Positions 27,201 to 42,200 of a stretch of 64,000 nucleotides of DNA are shown here, one piece after another (position 1 is the first letter of the stretch; each line of letters begins with the position of its first letter). The position numbers and the translations under genes are program-made. Source of the stretch: Chrysoperla carnea (taxonomy: Eukaryota > Arthropoda > Insecta > Neuroptera > Chrysopidae); NCBI RefSeq assembly GCF_905475395.1, contig NC_058340.1, forward strand, positions 70,348,181 to 70,412,180. The letters run 5' to 3'. Below the pieces are notes generated by a model, which saw only the letters and a program-made list of their open reading frames with translations, ran no database searches and was not told where the DNA came from.

Positions 27201-30200
27201 TTTCCAAAACAAATTAATATGCACTAAAAAGTAAAAAAATAACCATAATATAATGTAGTTAAAATTATTGTTATTTTTGGAGTCGGTGTCAGTCAAGCTC
27301 ATGTAGAAAATTGTTCCGTCAGAGTTGTATCCTTGGCTGATACCGACTCCAAAAATAACAACAATTTTAACTCGTTATATTTTCGTTATTTTTTTACTTT
27401 TTAGTGCATATTAATTTATTTTGGAAAAGTTTTTCTTTTGAAGCCGGTTTTCTTTTTGTTAAAAGATTTTTTTTATTTTATGTGTGATGTGACCGAGTAA
27501 TCAACACTATCTATACATGGTATTTCAACAATTAACTCAGTCAATTGTTTGTTTTCACTTGTTTCAATGTAATTTATGCATGTTTCTTCAAAACGGTCAA
27601 ATCAGAATTTTATTTAAGTTTATAGTTATTTGTCACTAGCGGCATACATGTCAGTTACCTGGTATCAACATTCAATCCTATAAATTATAAATTAAATACT
27701 TATGACAAGTTTGCATGAGTAATAATGGCAAGAATTTTAAAAACACACGCTATTGTTAAAATTATTTGAATGTCAATGATCTAGAAACGAAATCGGGCGA
27801 ACGCACTCAAGAGCCATAAGCAAGCTAGTTAAAATCAAATCATAACTACTTTTTGTTAATATTCAAAAAGTAGGATAAATCACTATAAGACATCAGTCAA
27901 TATTTAAATTCACAGATGTTTTTACGGAACTTAGATTGCTTAATTAAATGAAACATGTTGTTGATTGGTATCTAGACGATCAACAAAAATCATGAAAAAC
28001 CGTCTAAGATGGCTTAAAAAACCCTGAAAGGAAAACATCGACGATGAGGGAAGCTAGCTAAGAAAAACTTAGTTCAATATCGAATGATTTTTGCAAATAG
28101 ACAATTTCCAAGCTAAGCGGAAGTTATACTTTTAAATATAAAAACTTTAAAGTCGAAAGAGCCACATTATAGAACGACAACATTTTTGGAGGACTTTTCT
28201 ATCACATTTTAATAAAGGGATGTATCTTCTAGAGATACACGTACACGTTTTCAGCTTTCCAATTTTACAACGAAATGGTCAAGATTTTGGAATTTTTTAT
28301 CTAAATACCAAAAAAGGAACTTTAATGCAACTATTCAATTTCAGACGAAAAGAGTAATGTTTCCAAATTTGGGAAATCGTCGGTCGGTCAAATCAACTGG
28401 AATAGTTCTAATTTCGTAGTGAACTAATTTTAAGGTTTCGAAATGATTAAGAGTGTGCGAGCACCAAGGCCATTTTAAATAAAAATATATGAATTTGGAC
28501 TAAGTTTAAATCAATTCTGAAAATTTTAACAAGGGTTGCTCGATTATTTAAATAAATAAATGACTTCAAAAGTAGGCATATTTAAAATTGGTTTTATGGG
28601 AAAATCAAATTCAAGGAATGGTTTCACGTCAAACAAAATTATATCATCTCAATAGTAACTTGGCTAATTAGTAATTATATCTTTGATATACAAAACATCT
28701 ATGATAAAACAAGTGAAAACAAACAATTGACTGAGTTAATTGTTGAAATACCATGCATAGTCAGTGTTGATTTCTTTATCACATTACACATACAAACATG
28801 TGACACATACATAACTGATAATCAAGTATAGTACATATTATAAAATTTCCACCTACTTGGCGCCCTCACGGGTAAACAGTGATGTTTACGAAAAAATATT
28901 TCAAACAAAAGTTGTTTAATTTTTGATAAGGAACATTTTTTACATTTAAACTTTTGTTCTATCTCTAACGGTTTAAAAGATGGGTCCTACGGACCCAAGA
29001 CCCAATTGACCTATGATGCTCATTTACGAACTTGACCTCACTTTTTACGTCCTGAGTACGCTGTAAAAATTTCAGCTCGATATCTTTTTTTGTTTTTGAG
29101 TTATCGTGTCCACAGACGGACGGACAGCCGGAAATGGACTAATTAGGTGATTTTATGAACACCTATGACAAAATTTTTTTCCTAGCATCATTATTTTTAA
29201 GCGTTACAAACTTGGGACTAAACTTAATATACTATGTATATTTCATATATACATGGTATAAAAATATATGAATTTGGACTAAGTTTAAATCAATTCTGAA
29301 AATTTTAACAAGGGTTGCTCGATTATTTAAATAAATAAATGACTTCAAAAGTAGGCATATTTAAAATTGGTTTTATGGAAAAATGAAATTCAAGGTAAAT
29401 GGTTTCACGTCAAACAAAATTATATCATCTCATTAGTAACTTGGCTAATTAGTAATTATATCTTTGATATAAAAAACATCTATGATAAAAAAAACAACGG
29501 ATATATAATAAAAAGCAAGATGAATTCAAAATTTATTTTAAATAATAATATATTCATCAAAATTATATTGAAATCAAAATAAATGACAGCCCATAATTAA
29601 TTACTGTGTCATGGTACTGTTATAGCTGTGTTACAGAAGAGAGATATACATATGTGTGTGTGTGTGTGTGATATATTATTAGGCTTACAATACTTGCTGG
29701 TGGCTGAATGACTAGGGGCTATATCCGGGATCATTTTATTGTGTAATATAACTAATGATGTTAATATGTAAAACGTATTGTTCTATAAAAATACATTAGT
29801 GCTGTAATTAAAATATTTTTTCGTCCAAATTTTATAAATTACTAACAGGCAGCGATTTGGTCCAAATGTTAGTTTGGGATGTAAGTTACATAGTAAAAAA
29901 ACAATTAAACTCGAGACCGTTGAAAATTGTGAAATGGGGGTTGATTTGAAGGGTTGAATTCAGCAGAAAACTTCTAGATAATAAAACATTGAAAACTTTT
30001 GTACGAGACTATTTTCAACATAACCTCAAAATACATGAGAAAATTTCGAAAAACTGTTTTTTGAAAAACTATATTGATGTTTTTTTTTCATACTCCGGCT
30101 GTGCTAATTTGAACCGTTGAAATGCCTACTTTAAAATGGTCTATCTCTGTGTATGGTTTATTTTTCATTAAACCGTTTAATATCAAGAAAAACCGGAAAA

Positions 30201-33200
30201 AAAATATTTTTCGTCCGTTTCTTGTTTTGAATTAATAAATGATAAAATTTTATGATTTTCCATTTGAAAATCCAAAAAATAATAATTTCACATACAGTAA
30301 CTATTAATTTATTCATTCATATATTAGTCTAGTTAACATCCACGATTTTTTCTATCTTTTTTGTATATTCTCCGAAAATTACGAAATAGGTGTCATTCGA
30401 TTCGCAATTTTATGTAGAAAGTTTACTAAAAAAAATGAAATGGCGCTAAAAAAAATTGCAAAAGTTATAAACAATTAAGTGAAAAATAAAATAGGGGGTT
30501 CAGTTTTTTTTGAATAACTCAAAAAATATTGAAAATTTTCGAAATCTGAAAAAAGATCCAAAAAGATGAAGAAATTTCCTAAAATAAAGTTTCTACTGCC
30601 GAAATTGTATCTCTAATATTTATAATTTTTACAGAGCCTTGAAAATAGCGCAAAATATGACAAGTTTGGTTCTCGCGCGCGTTCTTTCTTTGAGACCTAC
30701 TAACAAAAAAAATTATTTAAACATATAAAATATGAATATTAATAAATAAAAAAATTAATGTAGTTTTGAGATACATGAATAAACAATAATCCGTGGTTGA
30801 AAAAATTTTTTTATAATTTTTGCATTAGTTATGTAATTGTTAACTAACAATTTTTTCTATATAGAATGTTAACATAAAATCTCCGATAATTATTAGATTA
30901 AAACCCCAGAATTTTTTTCCCTCCGTGAAGTTATTCTTATTAAGCTTACAAATAAATTACCGTTTTTAAAATTTTAAAATTTTGATTTTTCAATTTGTTA
31001 TTAACATTTGAATATTAACAAGTGGAAATTTTAGGATACAAAGCACATAAATTTTGTCCTGACTTTCTATTTTTAGATAGCCTGCCATTACAAACATTCA
31101 TTCGTAACATTCTTCATAACAACCTGAATTCTTTTCAACAAATTTTTATTTACTTTGCATTGTACATAAAAACCTGAATACATAGAAATACTTATTTTTG
31201 AAAATTCTTCGAAAAAACAATCGAAAGTGGGTAGGGTAAGAGTGTTGAGTGTTGATATATTATTATTATCGTTTATTCAAACTTTTTTTAAATAAATTTG
31301 TATGATAAATAATAGATATTTTATCTTTGTAGGGTGATAAAACGTAAGGACAAATTCAAACATATGTCACAATTTTTGTTCAAAAAAATATTAAAACCGC
31401 CTTACAAAAAAACATAAATATATAATTTTCAACTCAACTGAATGCGTTTTTTTTTTGTATTTGAATTGAATATAATTTTACATGGCATGGCCGTGACCAA
31501 ATAATAATTAATGCTTCATTGAATTTTAAAATTATTTTGAAAAATTTAAAAACTGTTATTTTAAATTTTTTTTAAATAAATAGACAGTTTTTAACCCTAT
31601 TCAACAGCTTGGCACGCGTTAAACTATTATCAAATCAATTTTTTTTTATGTAAACTCCCTTTCAACATTCACGATACTACAAAAAAATTTAGTCTCTATT
31701 TAGGTAGTTGTTGTGCTAAGGACATGGTGTTAGAAAATTCTTAATTTTTGTATGGACTTTTTAAGGGTATTTTAATACAATTACAATCAAAATTAGAAGT
31801 CGATTGATTGTCTCTAACTCGTGATACACTGAATTAAAGTTCGTCAATTTTCAAAACATTAACTGAATAAGTGTAAACAGGTTAAAACAAACAATTGACT
31901 GAGTTAATTGTTGAAATACTCTGTATAGAAAGTGTTGAAAGTTAAATTAATAATTTCTATAATTTTTTTGCGTTTTTAGAGAATCTTTCACAATGCTACT
32001 AGTTGAAGTTACCTGCAGATTTTCAACTTCTATTGTTTCATATTTTATAGTTTTTTAGAAAATGGACTTCAAAGTTTTGTCCTTATTTGCGGCCTCATTT
32101 GTAAACTGTGATGTTTACGAAAAAAATATCACAATTTTTGATTCTACAAACAATTGACTGAGTTAGTTAGACTCTGTATAGAAAGTGTTGAATGTCTTAT
32201 CTTAAAAAAAAAATTTCCGACAATTTTTTTTTGAAACTTTTTTTCATCAAGTTGATGGTTTCCGAGATATTGACCAAAAATCGGGTTTTTTTTGTGTATA
32301 TATAGCGTTAATTATCGCAAAGCGAGCACTTCCGAGACTGCGCGTTAGTAGGGTCTTAAACTAGATATCGAAACCATCCATTTTTGTACTTTTTTTTTCC
32401 TTTGAATAAGTCCACACAAAAACATTATTTTGAGCGGACACCAATGCACGAATTTTCAAGTATGTATTAATCATTTAAAAAAAAAAAGGGTTATGTTCCG
32501 CGAACTATTTCTTTTTACAATCGCTCATTCCTTCTTTAATTGACCACACTGTGTTTCTTTTTAGTTTTTAATTACTAAGATGACAGGAGGTTCAATACTT
32601 TTTGAAAGCCCTGTACATACGTACATTACATGTGATTGTATACATAATAAAAGTGAGTGAGTGACTAGCATGCACAGAGTACTAGCAATGCGGTGATATA
32701 GAATTATTATTTTTTTTTTTTTTGTTATTTAGTTATAAAGTCATGCATTTCGTTTTTTATTTCAAGGATGTTTTAACTGCAACTTTGTGTATTATGTTTT
32801 TATTTCTTATAATACATATAAATATATAACAAATATACATACATACATACATACATACATACATACATACATCATAAGACACACATATGTGCACATATTT
32901 ATTATTGCTGCGGCTGGTTTTTTTTATTTAAAACTTCCATAAATATTATTAAACTGATTAAGGATGTATGAGCATGGTAGTGGGGGCACAAATTTAAAAA
33001 TAGATATTTTCAATTTTGATGATAAATTTATATTATTACTTGACGATATAAGACGAAAAGTAAGAATACAATTTTTCGATATCTGGCTTAATTTTCAAAA
33101 TATCAAAAATTTTGTTTAATTATGTAGCTTTCGATATTTCGAAAACCAAGACACATATCGAAAAATTTTATTCTTATTTTTTGTCTAAATTCATGAAGTT

Positions 33201-36200
33201 ATAACAAAATTCATCATCAAAGTTGAAAATAAGATAAAAATAATTTCAACCCTTAATCTACCCTGCTCTTACATCCCTTATATGGACGGTGACACTTAGT
33301 TTTTTTCTTTTCTAATTCATTGCTAATATGTTTACTTTCTATTAAAAAGTTTTTTTTTTTAAATTTGTTTTCATTCATTCCAAATGAAAATTATTAAAAA
33401 CTTCCAAAATATGTCGTTTTTTGAGATTCCTCCATAAGAGCCAATGTATTTTATATCGATTTTTAATGACTTTTTTCTTAAAAATTTGCACGGATACCTA
33501 AGCTGAAATTTTAACCACATATTCTTTGAGTAAAAGACTACCTACAAACAAATTTTGAGCCTTTAAATCAAACATTGTTGTCATGCTCTTAAATCCTTAA
33601 TGGTTAATTTTGGTAGTATAAAACAAAGGTACCACTGATCCCGTCAATATTTTGGAGTGAGTAATATGAAGATTTTTTGATTGAATGACAAGTTTCTGAA
33701 GTATTTACCGAAGAAATTGCTCCGGGATATCACTTATTGTATATAATTTTAGTCACTGCCTCAGTAATATTGCGTCTAATTGTCAAGGCGACTTTACTTT
33801 TGTAATTTTTAGGTGCAAATTATTCTAAAGAATGATTTTTATCCAAATCGAAGACAAACAATTTTTCCTCATTTTTTAAAGGCAGGTGGTAATTAAGGGA
33901 TAGTATTTCCCTTTGAAAAAATTCAATCAAGAAAATCAGAATTAAAATATGTGTTTCCAAAATCAATAAAACTTGGTTTATAAGGTAATTTTGATCCAAA
34001 AAATACAAAAATGGAGATAATTTAACGTTTGGATGAGTGGTTTTTGAAATTTCGTCAAAAAAGTTGCATGAAAACGCTTTTATTTCGGAGAAATTATGAA
34101 GATATTTTACTACCCTAAATAATCCAAAAACATGAAAATATGGAAGATTTTTTTCTTTGAAAGTTTCTAAAGAGTATTAACCGACATTAATTGTATTTTT
34201 CGGACCAAAATTATTCCAGAAATTGCTTTTTATTCAAATCGGAGTCTAATTTAGAGAAATAGACTACAAGAGACTATACAATTAAATAATAAATATTGTG
34301 TAAATTTTTAAAAAGAAAGAAAAATTATGTGAAATGTTTATTTTAAAAATTGTAGACGGTCTAGAATTTGAAGGTTAACTTTATTTTTCAATTAACCTTA
34401 ATTTGATTTAATAACAGTTTTTTTCTTTCTTCAAATATGTGATAACTGAATAATAACTGATTTCCTTTTAAATTGAATCTTAGATTATATTACATTTGAG
34501 TTAGAAGTAGGTAGGTTAGGTTATATTGGCTGTCCACGAAGGACACACTTAGGCTATTCGTTGTGTGCGTAGTCATGGTGGGGATAATAAAATCGATGCC
34601 AGCGCTTTAAGTGAAAAATTTTGGAGATAAAGTGGGCTGTTATGACTAATTTGCAATTATTTACATGTTAATGATATAGAAACTGTCAAATTAAAATGAT
34701 TGAAAAACACTAATTAATTAAACTTAATGCATTAAAAATTGTGAAAATAAGAAATCAAATTGTACAAATATTATTTTTCAAATGTTAATTATCGTAATTA
34801 TTTATTTAAATTTGTGAAACAAGAATATTAAATTTTAAATGTAAGTTTTCAATGCAATCCACACAATTATATATGCATCCATTAATTCTATAATTAAAGT
34901 AGTGTATCGTTGTCATGGAAACGAAATTCACGCTCGGAGCGAATAGAGCCCATTGTGATACCAAATAGGTAAGTCTAGAAGTAGGTAAGTCTTAATTATA
35001 GACTGTTTCATTATTGAGATATAATAACGCCAAGTTAAACAATTTTATTGTTATTGAACAGAAACGAATATAGATAGAGTATTGGTAGTTGAAGAGAGAT
35101 ATCTATATTAATAAAATTGAAAACAGTTCTCTTGGTACACAATATATTGAACGACAAATAGTTGCGTGGTATTGTAAAGTTAAAAATTACACATTATTCG
35201 ATTATAAGCATTTATTTGGTTAATAAAGTGTGTTGCATTTAAGATGAAGACACCCTCATATTTTAGTTATTTCTAGGAATATCGATTTCAAATTTTGCAC
35301 AATCAATCATACAGGGTGATAGATTACATTTTTTGACATACTTAACCAAATCCGAATTTTAAACTCAGCCTACAATAAATTGACAAATAGGGCCACTTCT
35401 TAATATTTTCGCAAGCGTCAGATTTGGTTAGAGATATTGAAAAAAACCAAAGCATTGTTATAATTCTGTAGGGAGACAAATAATACCTTAAGCTTAAAAT
35501 TCGAAGGGTCTCACTTCATGTTAAAATACTCATCAATATTGTCACAAATCATTTTTGAACTGAGATTCTGTGTAAATGGAAAGTATCTAATAATATAAAG
35601 AATTTAAAAAGAAAACAAACAATAATTTTTATTTTAAAAAAAATTCCAACAGATGAATAAGTAATAATAATATTAATAATTTATAAATAATTTATTCAGG
35701 TGATGATAACTTTAAAAAAAATTTATTTAATATTTATAATGTCATGAACTTTTTATTGTATATAATTTTTATTTTCAAATTATAATAAACATGATAAATA
35801 AATAAAAAATTTGTCTATTATTTTTATCAAAATGTCTGATACCCTTCAAAGGCCCTTGATACCTCCATAAGGCACTTTCTTGACACTAACTAACCCTCAC
35901 CAGACAGCTCTTCAAACCTTTAGCTCAATTTAGTGAAACTGTTGCGTGTCAGGCTAACGAATAATAAAGAATTTGCTTAAAAGTTAGCTTTTTATAACAG
36001 AAGTAATATATAGAAGTAATATGATGCATTGTTTTCATACTAAGTACTTTTTTTTTATAAACGCAGGAATATATTATAACCCAGTACAAACAATCACATG
36101 TGTATGTTAAAGTCAAATAGGTACAGCGAATTTGTCCAATACTGAAGGAATTGGTTACGACTTCGTATTAAAGTTCAAAAAGTAATTATTAAAATCGAGA

Positions 36201-39200
36201 AAGAAAAAGCCAATTTTAAACTAATTTTTAAAATTTGTGGAGGTTTTTGAGCTTCAAAGAACGTATAATTCGTAAAAAAATACAAATACGTCCATATACG
36301 TCCATAGAATTGCCGTTCGTAACTCTAAAGCTATAAAAGATGGAAGGTTAAAACTACGTAAGTAGCTTTGCTTCGAATCATTAACTTATTCATCTAAACT
36401 ATTAAAGAAATTCAAAGAAAATAACTTTGAAATATTTTCACATCTCAATATTTTTTGAACTTTCGGTACCTACATGTATATGTTTATTAAAATATTATAA
36501 AATAAAATCACATGTGCTAAAATAGAATAATGACATCATATTAAAAGTATAAAAAAAAATCCGGTATATAATGTTATACACACTTTCTGAGATTCCGTAC
36601 TCAAACTTATCTTTATTACTGTCCTTTGCAATTGAAACATAGCTAAATTATCCGAAACATGTCACACATTTTAATCCGTCAGCACTCACGTCAACCGTTC
36701 GGTAATCTAGCCGCGTGATGGGAGATATATATTGTTTTACTTTGTGAATCATAACCTCTACATAATTTTATATAAATTTATTTGTTAATGCATTATCTTA
36801 ATTAAAAACAAGTTTGATTACGTAATTATTTAATGATGTTGGAGAATGAAAATGTTAGAGCAGAGAAATAATCGAAATAATTAATATAATTTTAATCAAT
36901 TTCACCATATTTCTATTACAAGTTCATTTAATTTACTGAGCACGAAAAGGCTCGAAAATTTCCGAAGTAAAAATTTTTACAATTTCTCATATGGCAGGAA
37001 AAAATATATGTTTTTAAAAACTCTAGATAGGTTGAAAATCTCTGAAAAATCCACAATTCAGAAATAGATAATAGGTATAAGTTTCAACCTTATGTACTAT
37101 TTAAAAAATATAAATTATTTATGTTTTAAATCGAACGTGATCAAAGTTTTCATAACGCGAGTACTGACGGGTTAAAGAACACTCTAAAGTCTGATTTTCG
37201 TTAAATGATACAAAACCCTTGATACAGGAGTTATATTCTCACTATTCGAACTTTTTTTTTTATTGTACTTTGTATATTTTTTTTTTTGTGCATTACATTT
37301 TGTCATGAGACAAACAACTTTTTTTTTTTATTATTCACTTTGTGTGTACAACGTCGACGTCACTTCGCTAAATACACAAAAGCATTGCAAAAAACACAAA
37401 ATAAAAAAACACTTTCATTAAAAATTTCAAGTGTAAATTTACATTTTAATTATTTTAAAACGATTTTTTAATTAAATTTACGGTTTTTTCTTAAAAAATA
37501 TAAAAAAAAACTTTTGGACAATATTGCATTAACTTTTTGTTTGTGCTAAAATAGGCAAAAAATTTCTGACTTGTTCGTCTGGCCCTTTTCTTTATCCCTT
37601 AATAAATCTTTTAATCACTGTTATTAAAAACCACTTTCTTAAAGAGCAAAGCATTAAATAAAGTAGCCGACCATTAAACAGTCAAAATTCCCATAATATA
37701 TTTATTTTTAGATTAAATGTTTTGCTTTCTTTAGATACTTGAAAAAGGCAGTAAATACACATGCCACCTAGTAGTTGTTTACTTTTTAAGTGTTCTACTT
37801 CGTCAGTTCCAAACAATAGATGCTTTGTCTGTTATAGGTAATATGTAGCATAATTTATATATAGTAACCCGAAGACGTACGATGTACCTTAGCTGATTCT
37901 GTATCGGTGGGTAACAACAACATTGTGTGGTGTGTCCGCCAGGTAATTGTCAGTTACAAACAATAGATGCTTTGTCGACAGCACACAAGAATACAAGTTT
38001 TACACACGTATTACTAAAAAATGAAAGGTGCGCACGATAGGTTTCGCACAAAAAACGTATTGAGGTCATGCGATCATTAGATATCATTTTTTTTTCTTTA
38101 CAGGCGACTAATATTAAAACAAATTCGTAAGAAGTTCTCGTGAAGAATAAAAAGTAGGAAAGTACACATGATTAATCTTATAAGTATTAAGGATTTCCTA
38201 TGGACTTATTGTGTACACTTTTTCAGCAGCAAATGTATTCTCAGCTTTAAAATAATACTATTTTTGATATCTTGCAATGATTTATCAAATTAATTTGACA
38301 TGTAAAACACATTTCATTGAATTACCCATATATGTAAAGATATTTTTTTTTATATATGCTTAACAAATAATTCGTGGAAAGAACACACAAACCAACCCAG
38401 CAAGTGAGCTGTGAGTGTTGACAGTGGCGCCATGTCCGTCTTATATCAAGTGTTAATTAAAAAATTGTTATTTATCATCATACAATTTTATCTACCAGAA
38501 AAGAGTTAAGTCTAGAGCCATGCTTCAAATAAGAACAAAATTTTGAATAAAATAAATACTCGTGACTAATAAAATGGGATTATTGTCACCTCATGTTTTC
38601 GAACACATGTCCTAAATGTGTGTTTTTCCTGAAAGTGAGTTTGTTTGTTTGTTACGCTTTTACAACTCAATGGATTTTAATGAAACTTTACAATAACATA
38701 GCTCATACATCAGAATAACAAATTTATTTTTGACATTTCGCTGCGCCATCTATAAACATCATAGTAAAGCAAAAATAAAATATTTCTGTAAAAGAGTGTG
38801 TACTTGATACAATTTATGGCCATCTGTTCAACCAGGGATTTCTAATACACTCAATCCATTATGGAAAATTTATACTTAGAAAAAAAAAATTTATTAACTG
38901 TACATACATATATACTTCTAGCAAAGTTTAAAAAAAATTTGAAAAAAAACGATTTTTTCTCTGGGAATCTCTTTCAAATTGTTGAAATTAGCCCAACCGC
39001 CAATTTTAAAGTATGTTACCTAGTAGGAACAAAAAAAACTGTTAGACAGTAAATTATTATCAAATCCCGTGCCTGATCCTAGACTATCTGAAGTAATATT
39101 CAAGAAATATTATATTATTGACAACATCTTACTTGTAATCGGATTACAACATTCTTATTTTTATTTGTAAATATTAAAAATACTTTACAATTAAAAACAA

Positions 39201-42200
39201 TTTAGCGAAGAAAACGTAAAGTTCAAGTTTTAATGCATTAAGGCCTTAGATACTACAACAGGTTAACTACGAACACTGGCATCGACGTACACAGCTTTTA
39301 GCCCCAATGGTTCTAAGCAGAAATTTTTTACTTAAAAATGCCATATAAATTCAACATTATTTTGCATAGACACATACTTAGCCAACTAAATCAATGATAA
39401 ATTAAGGTCCAGTAGCGGGCGCATCTGAAATTATTTTGTTCTTGAAACGTTTTAATATAGAATGATATTTATAATACGGAATGCTAAATAAATTCTAAAA
39501 TTAAACGAGTTCTATTTACTATTTTTAGAGAATTAAATAAATAAGGACTTTATCTCAAAGAAACGTAGGCGCAGTTGTTATTTTTCAATGGAAAGAAATA
39601 TAAAAAAGCATTTTATTCAAATAAAAATATTTCATTTCGAAGAATTATATTTGAGATATGTTAGAATCATAGTAATCATTGAATATTAATATATCTTAAA
39701 CCCTTACTTGTCATCGTGAAAGCACTATCGTTAAGTAAAAGAATTTAGTTTTTACTTAAGACAAAAAAGTTTTAACGATTGTTCGCAGTTTCTTTTTGAA
39801 AAAAACTATCATCAATATATTTGATCACAAAATATAACAAGAATTGGATTCATATAACGCTTTCACCAAATGATGGCCACTGTTTCTCCAAAATGAAATT
39901 TTGGAAACTTTTCCATGTATTCCAGTTGAATAATTCAAAAAATTTCAAGGCCAAATTAATACTTTTAAAGTGCTTTGATAGAAAATAGAACGAAAATTTT
40001 ACAAGTAACGAGCTTGGAAAATATTAATACTAAATGTAACTCAAGGCATTACGACCAAATGCACCATTTTTGAATTAATTCAAATAGAAAAAAAATTATA
40101 AAAATACTTTTAGAAGTTGTCAATTCCCTTCTTCACGGAAATCCCTGACATTTCCCTGACTCTCCTAACAATTTGAAACCCCTGACATTTTCAGGTTTTC
40201 CAGGAATGTGGCATAAACTATTTTTTATGATATTACCTGAAATTCTAAATGAAACTCTATATTTTGGAAAGATTTTCGATGTATCACAAGAACTACTCAT
40301 TCTAACCTTCAAATGAATTAGATATCTGCTTAAATTTTATTATTTAGCTATTTCCAAGACTTTTTATATTGCAAAGAGTCTATTATTGACCCAATGGTAA
40401 AGTCCGAAATGATTTCGACAGTTAAAAATTTGTTATAACCGATTTTACTTTTACAAAAAGGTTAAATAAAATTCTTATCGATTACTAAGGGTTAAATAAA
40501 ATTTTAAATACATATTCATTGTTTTTAATTCATATTTATCAATTATAGAATACAAATTAATTGGAAAATTTAATGAATTTTAATTGAAAAATCCTTGATA
40601 GTTAATTTAAAATACAGAAAACAGTATTTAAAGCTTATTATTAACTTCTAATAGGGCTGTCTAAAACAATACGACAGCTCATTCATTATTTAGAACTATG
40701 TTCCTTATCGCATGTTATTAGAAAACGTTTTCAAGCGATTCAGCGATTCAGCTTCCCGTTAATTTTGAGAATATGCAAAAATATTTTTATAATTTGTCAA
40801 TTTTTTATCAAAGTTCTAAGTTTTTTCTTTAAAAAAAAATGAGTTTTGAAAGCAAGTTATCAGAAGTTAAAGATAATAAAGATAATTTAAAGTAAGTACA
40901 AGGAAATTTTATGTTATGTCATGATAAATATCCTGATCAAAACAAAAATAGGTAATGTACGCACATATCGGGTTAACTACTTAATCAAAAGTATGTCCAA
41001 GTTTAGTCCCAAGTTTGTAACGCTTAAGAATATTGATGCTACCAACAAAATTTTGGTATAGATGTTCATAATAAATTACCTAATTAGTCCTTTTTCGGTT
41101 GTCCGTCTGTCTGACAACACAATAACTCAAAAACGAAAATATATGTCTAAAAAATATATAACACAATAATCTTTTTATTTAAAATTGAAGTTGGCTAGGG
41201 AAGCGGGTAGTTCACAGCTAGTTAAAGAATAAAACAAGTATTTCTAAAATTAAAACCTTAAATTTTCAGAAAAATATCTAGTAAACAAAAAAATAAGCGC
41301 TACATTTATATAGTTCTTCCATAGTTCCTGTCGGGTGTCCCACTAAAAAGAGATCGTATTACTTTCAAAAAGTCTCTGAATAATTTATAATTCACAAAAG
41401 AACACCCACAAAAATAATAATGTAAAAAATTCTTTGCATACTTAAAATCATTCTCGCATGTTAATATAAAAATAATATTTATGTCAAAAAAACTTTATGT
41501 GAATTTCTCGATCTAAAAACCGCGCCCTTTGAAATGAAAACCATTTAAAAGGAAGGCGGGATACCACAAAATATTTTTTGATTTATAAATAAGAATCCAA
41601 GAAGAAGAAAAAACGTGTGTAAACATTTAACGCACATATTAAAAACATTACTTTTTATACCTGACCTGCGTTCAGAGTCAACTACATACTTTTATATGGT
41701 TTTTTTTTTTTTTTTTTTTTTTAAATGGGTTCAATTTTAGGGTTCCTTAGTAGACGGGTGGTAGAGCACTTGAGATCGATATTTTTAGGGGTAGACACCG
41801 AGAGATGCGGTTTTTTACCATCGATTCCGGAAGTAAATTAAAATTGAGTCCGGTGCGACCTTGGAGGTCAGCACCAAAAACTTCCCAGTACAATAAAAAG
41901 TTATAAAAAGGCCTTGTTATTAACATTTATAGATCATGTTTCGAACATGTTCAAACGATCATTATGTCGTGTTGAAAACAGAATTCATTCACGTATCAGT
42001 TCTTAAACATACGATTACGCGTCGAATAAGCCCAGTTACGTCATAAATGGTTCGCGAAATAATCGAGGCGAAAGAATCCGAACGAAAATACGCACATACG
42101 AACACACACACACACAGTTTTCTTTGTGTGCCCTCGTTTTAGCCCTCAGCGCGACGAATTAGAGACAGTCCTGACTAAGAAAATTCAACCAGAGTCAACA

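Noticed and set aside
28706-29262. Canonical Helitron identity for the R repeat
   Set aside because: No TC start, no CTRR end and no clear A|T insertion site; only a small hairpin near one end is suggestive.
32836-32872. CRISPR-like repeat array
   Set aside because: It is a simple CATA microsatellite without spacers; the genome is eukaryotic.
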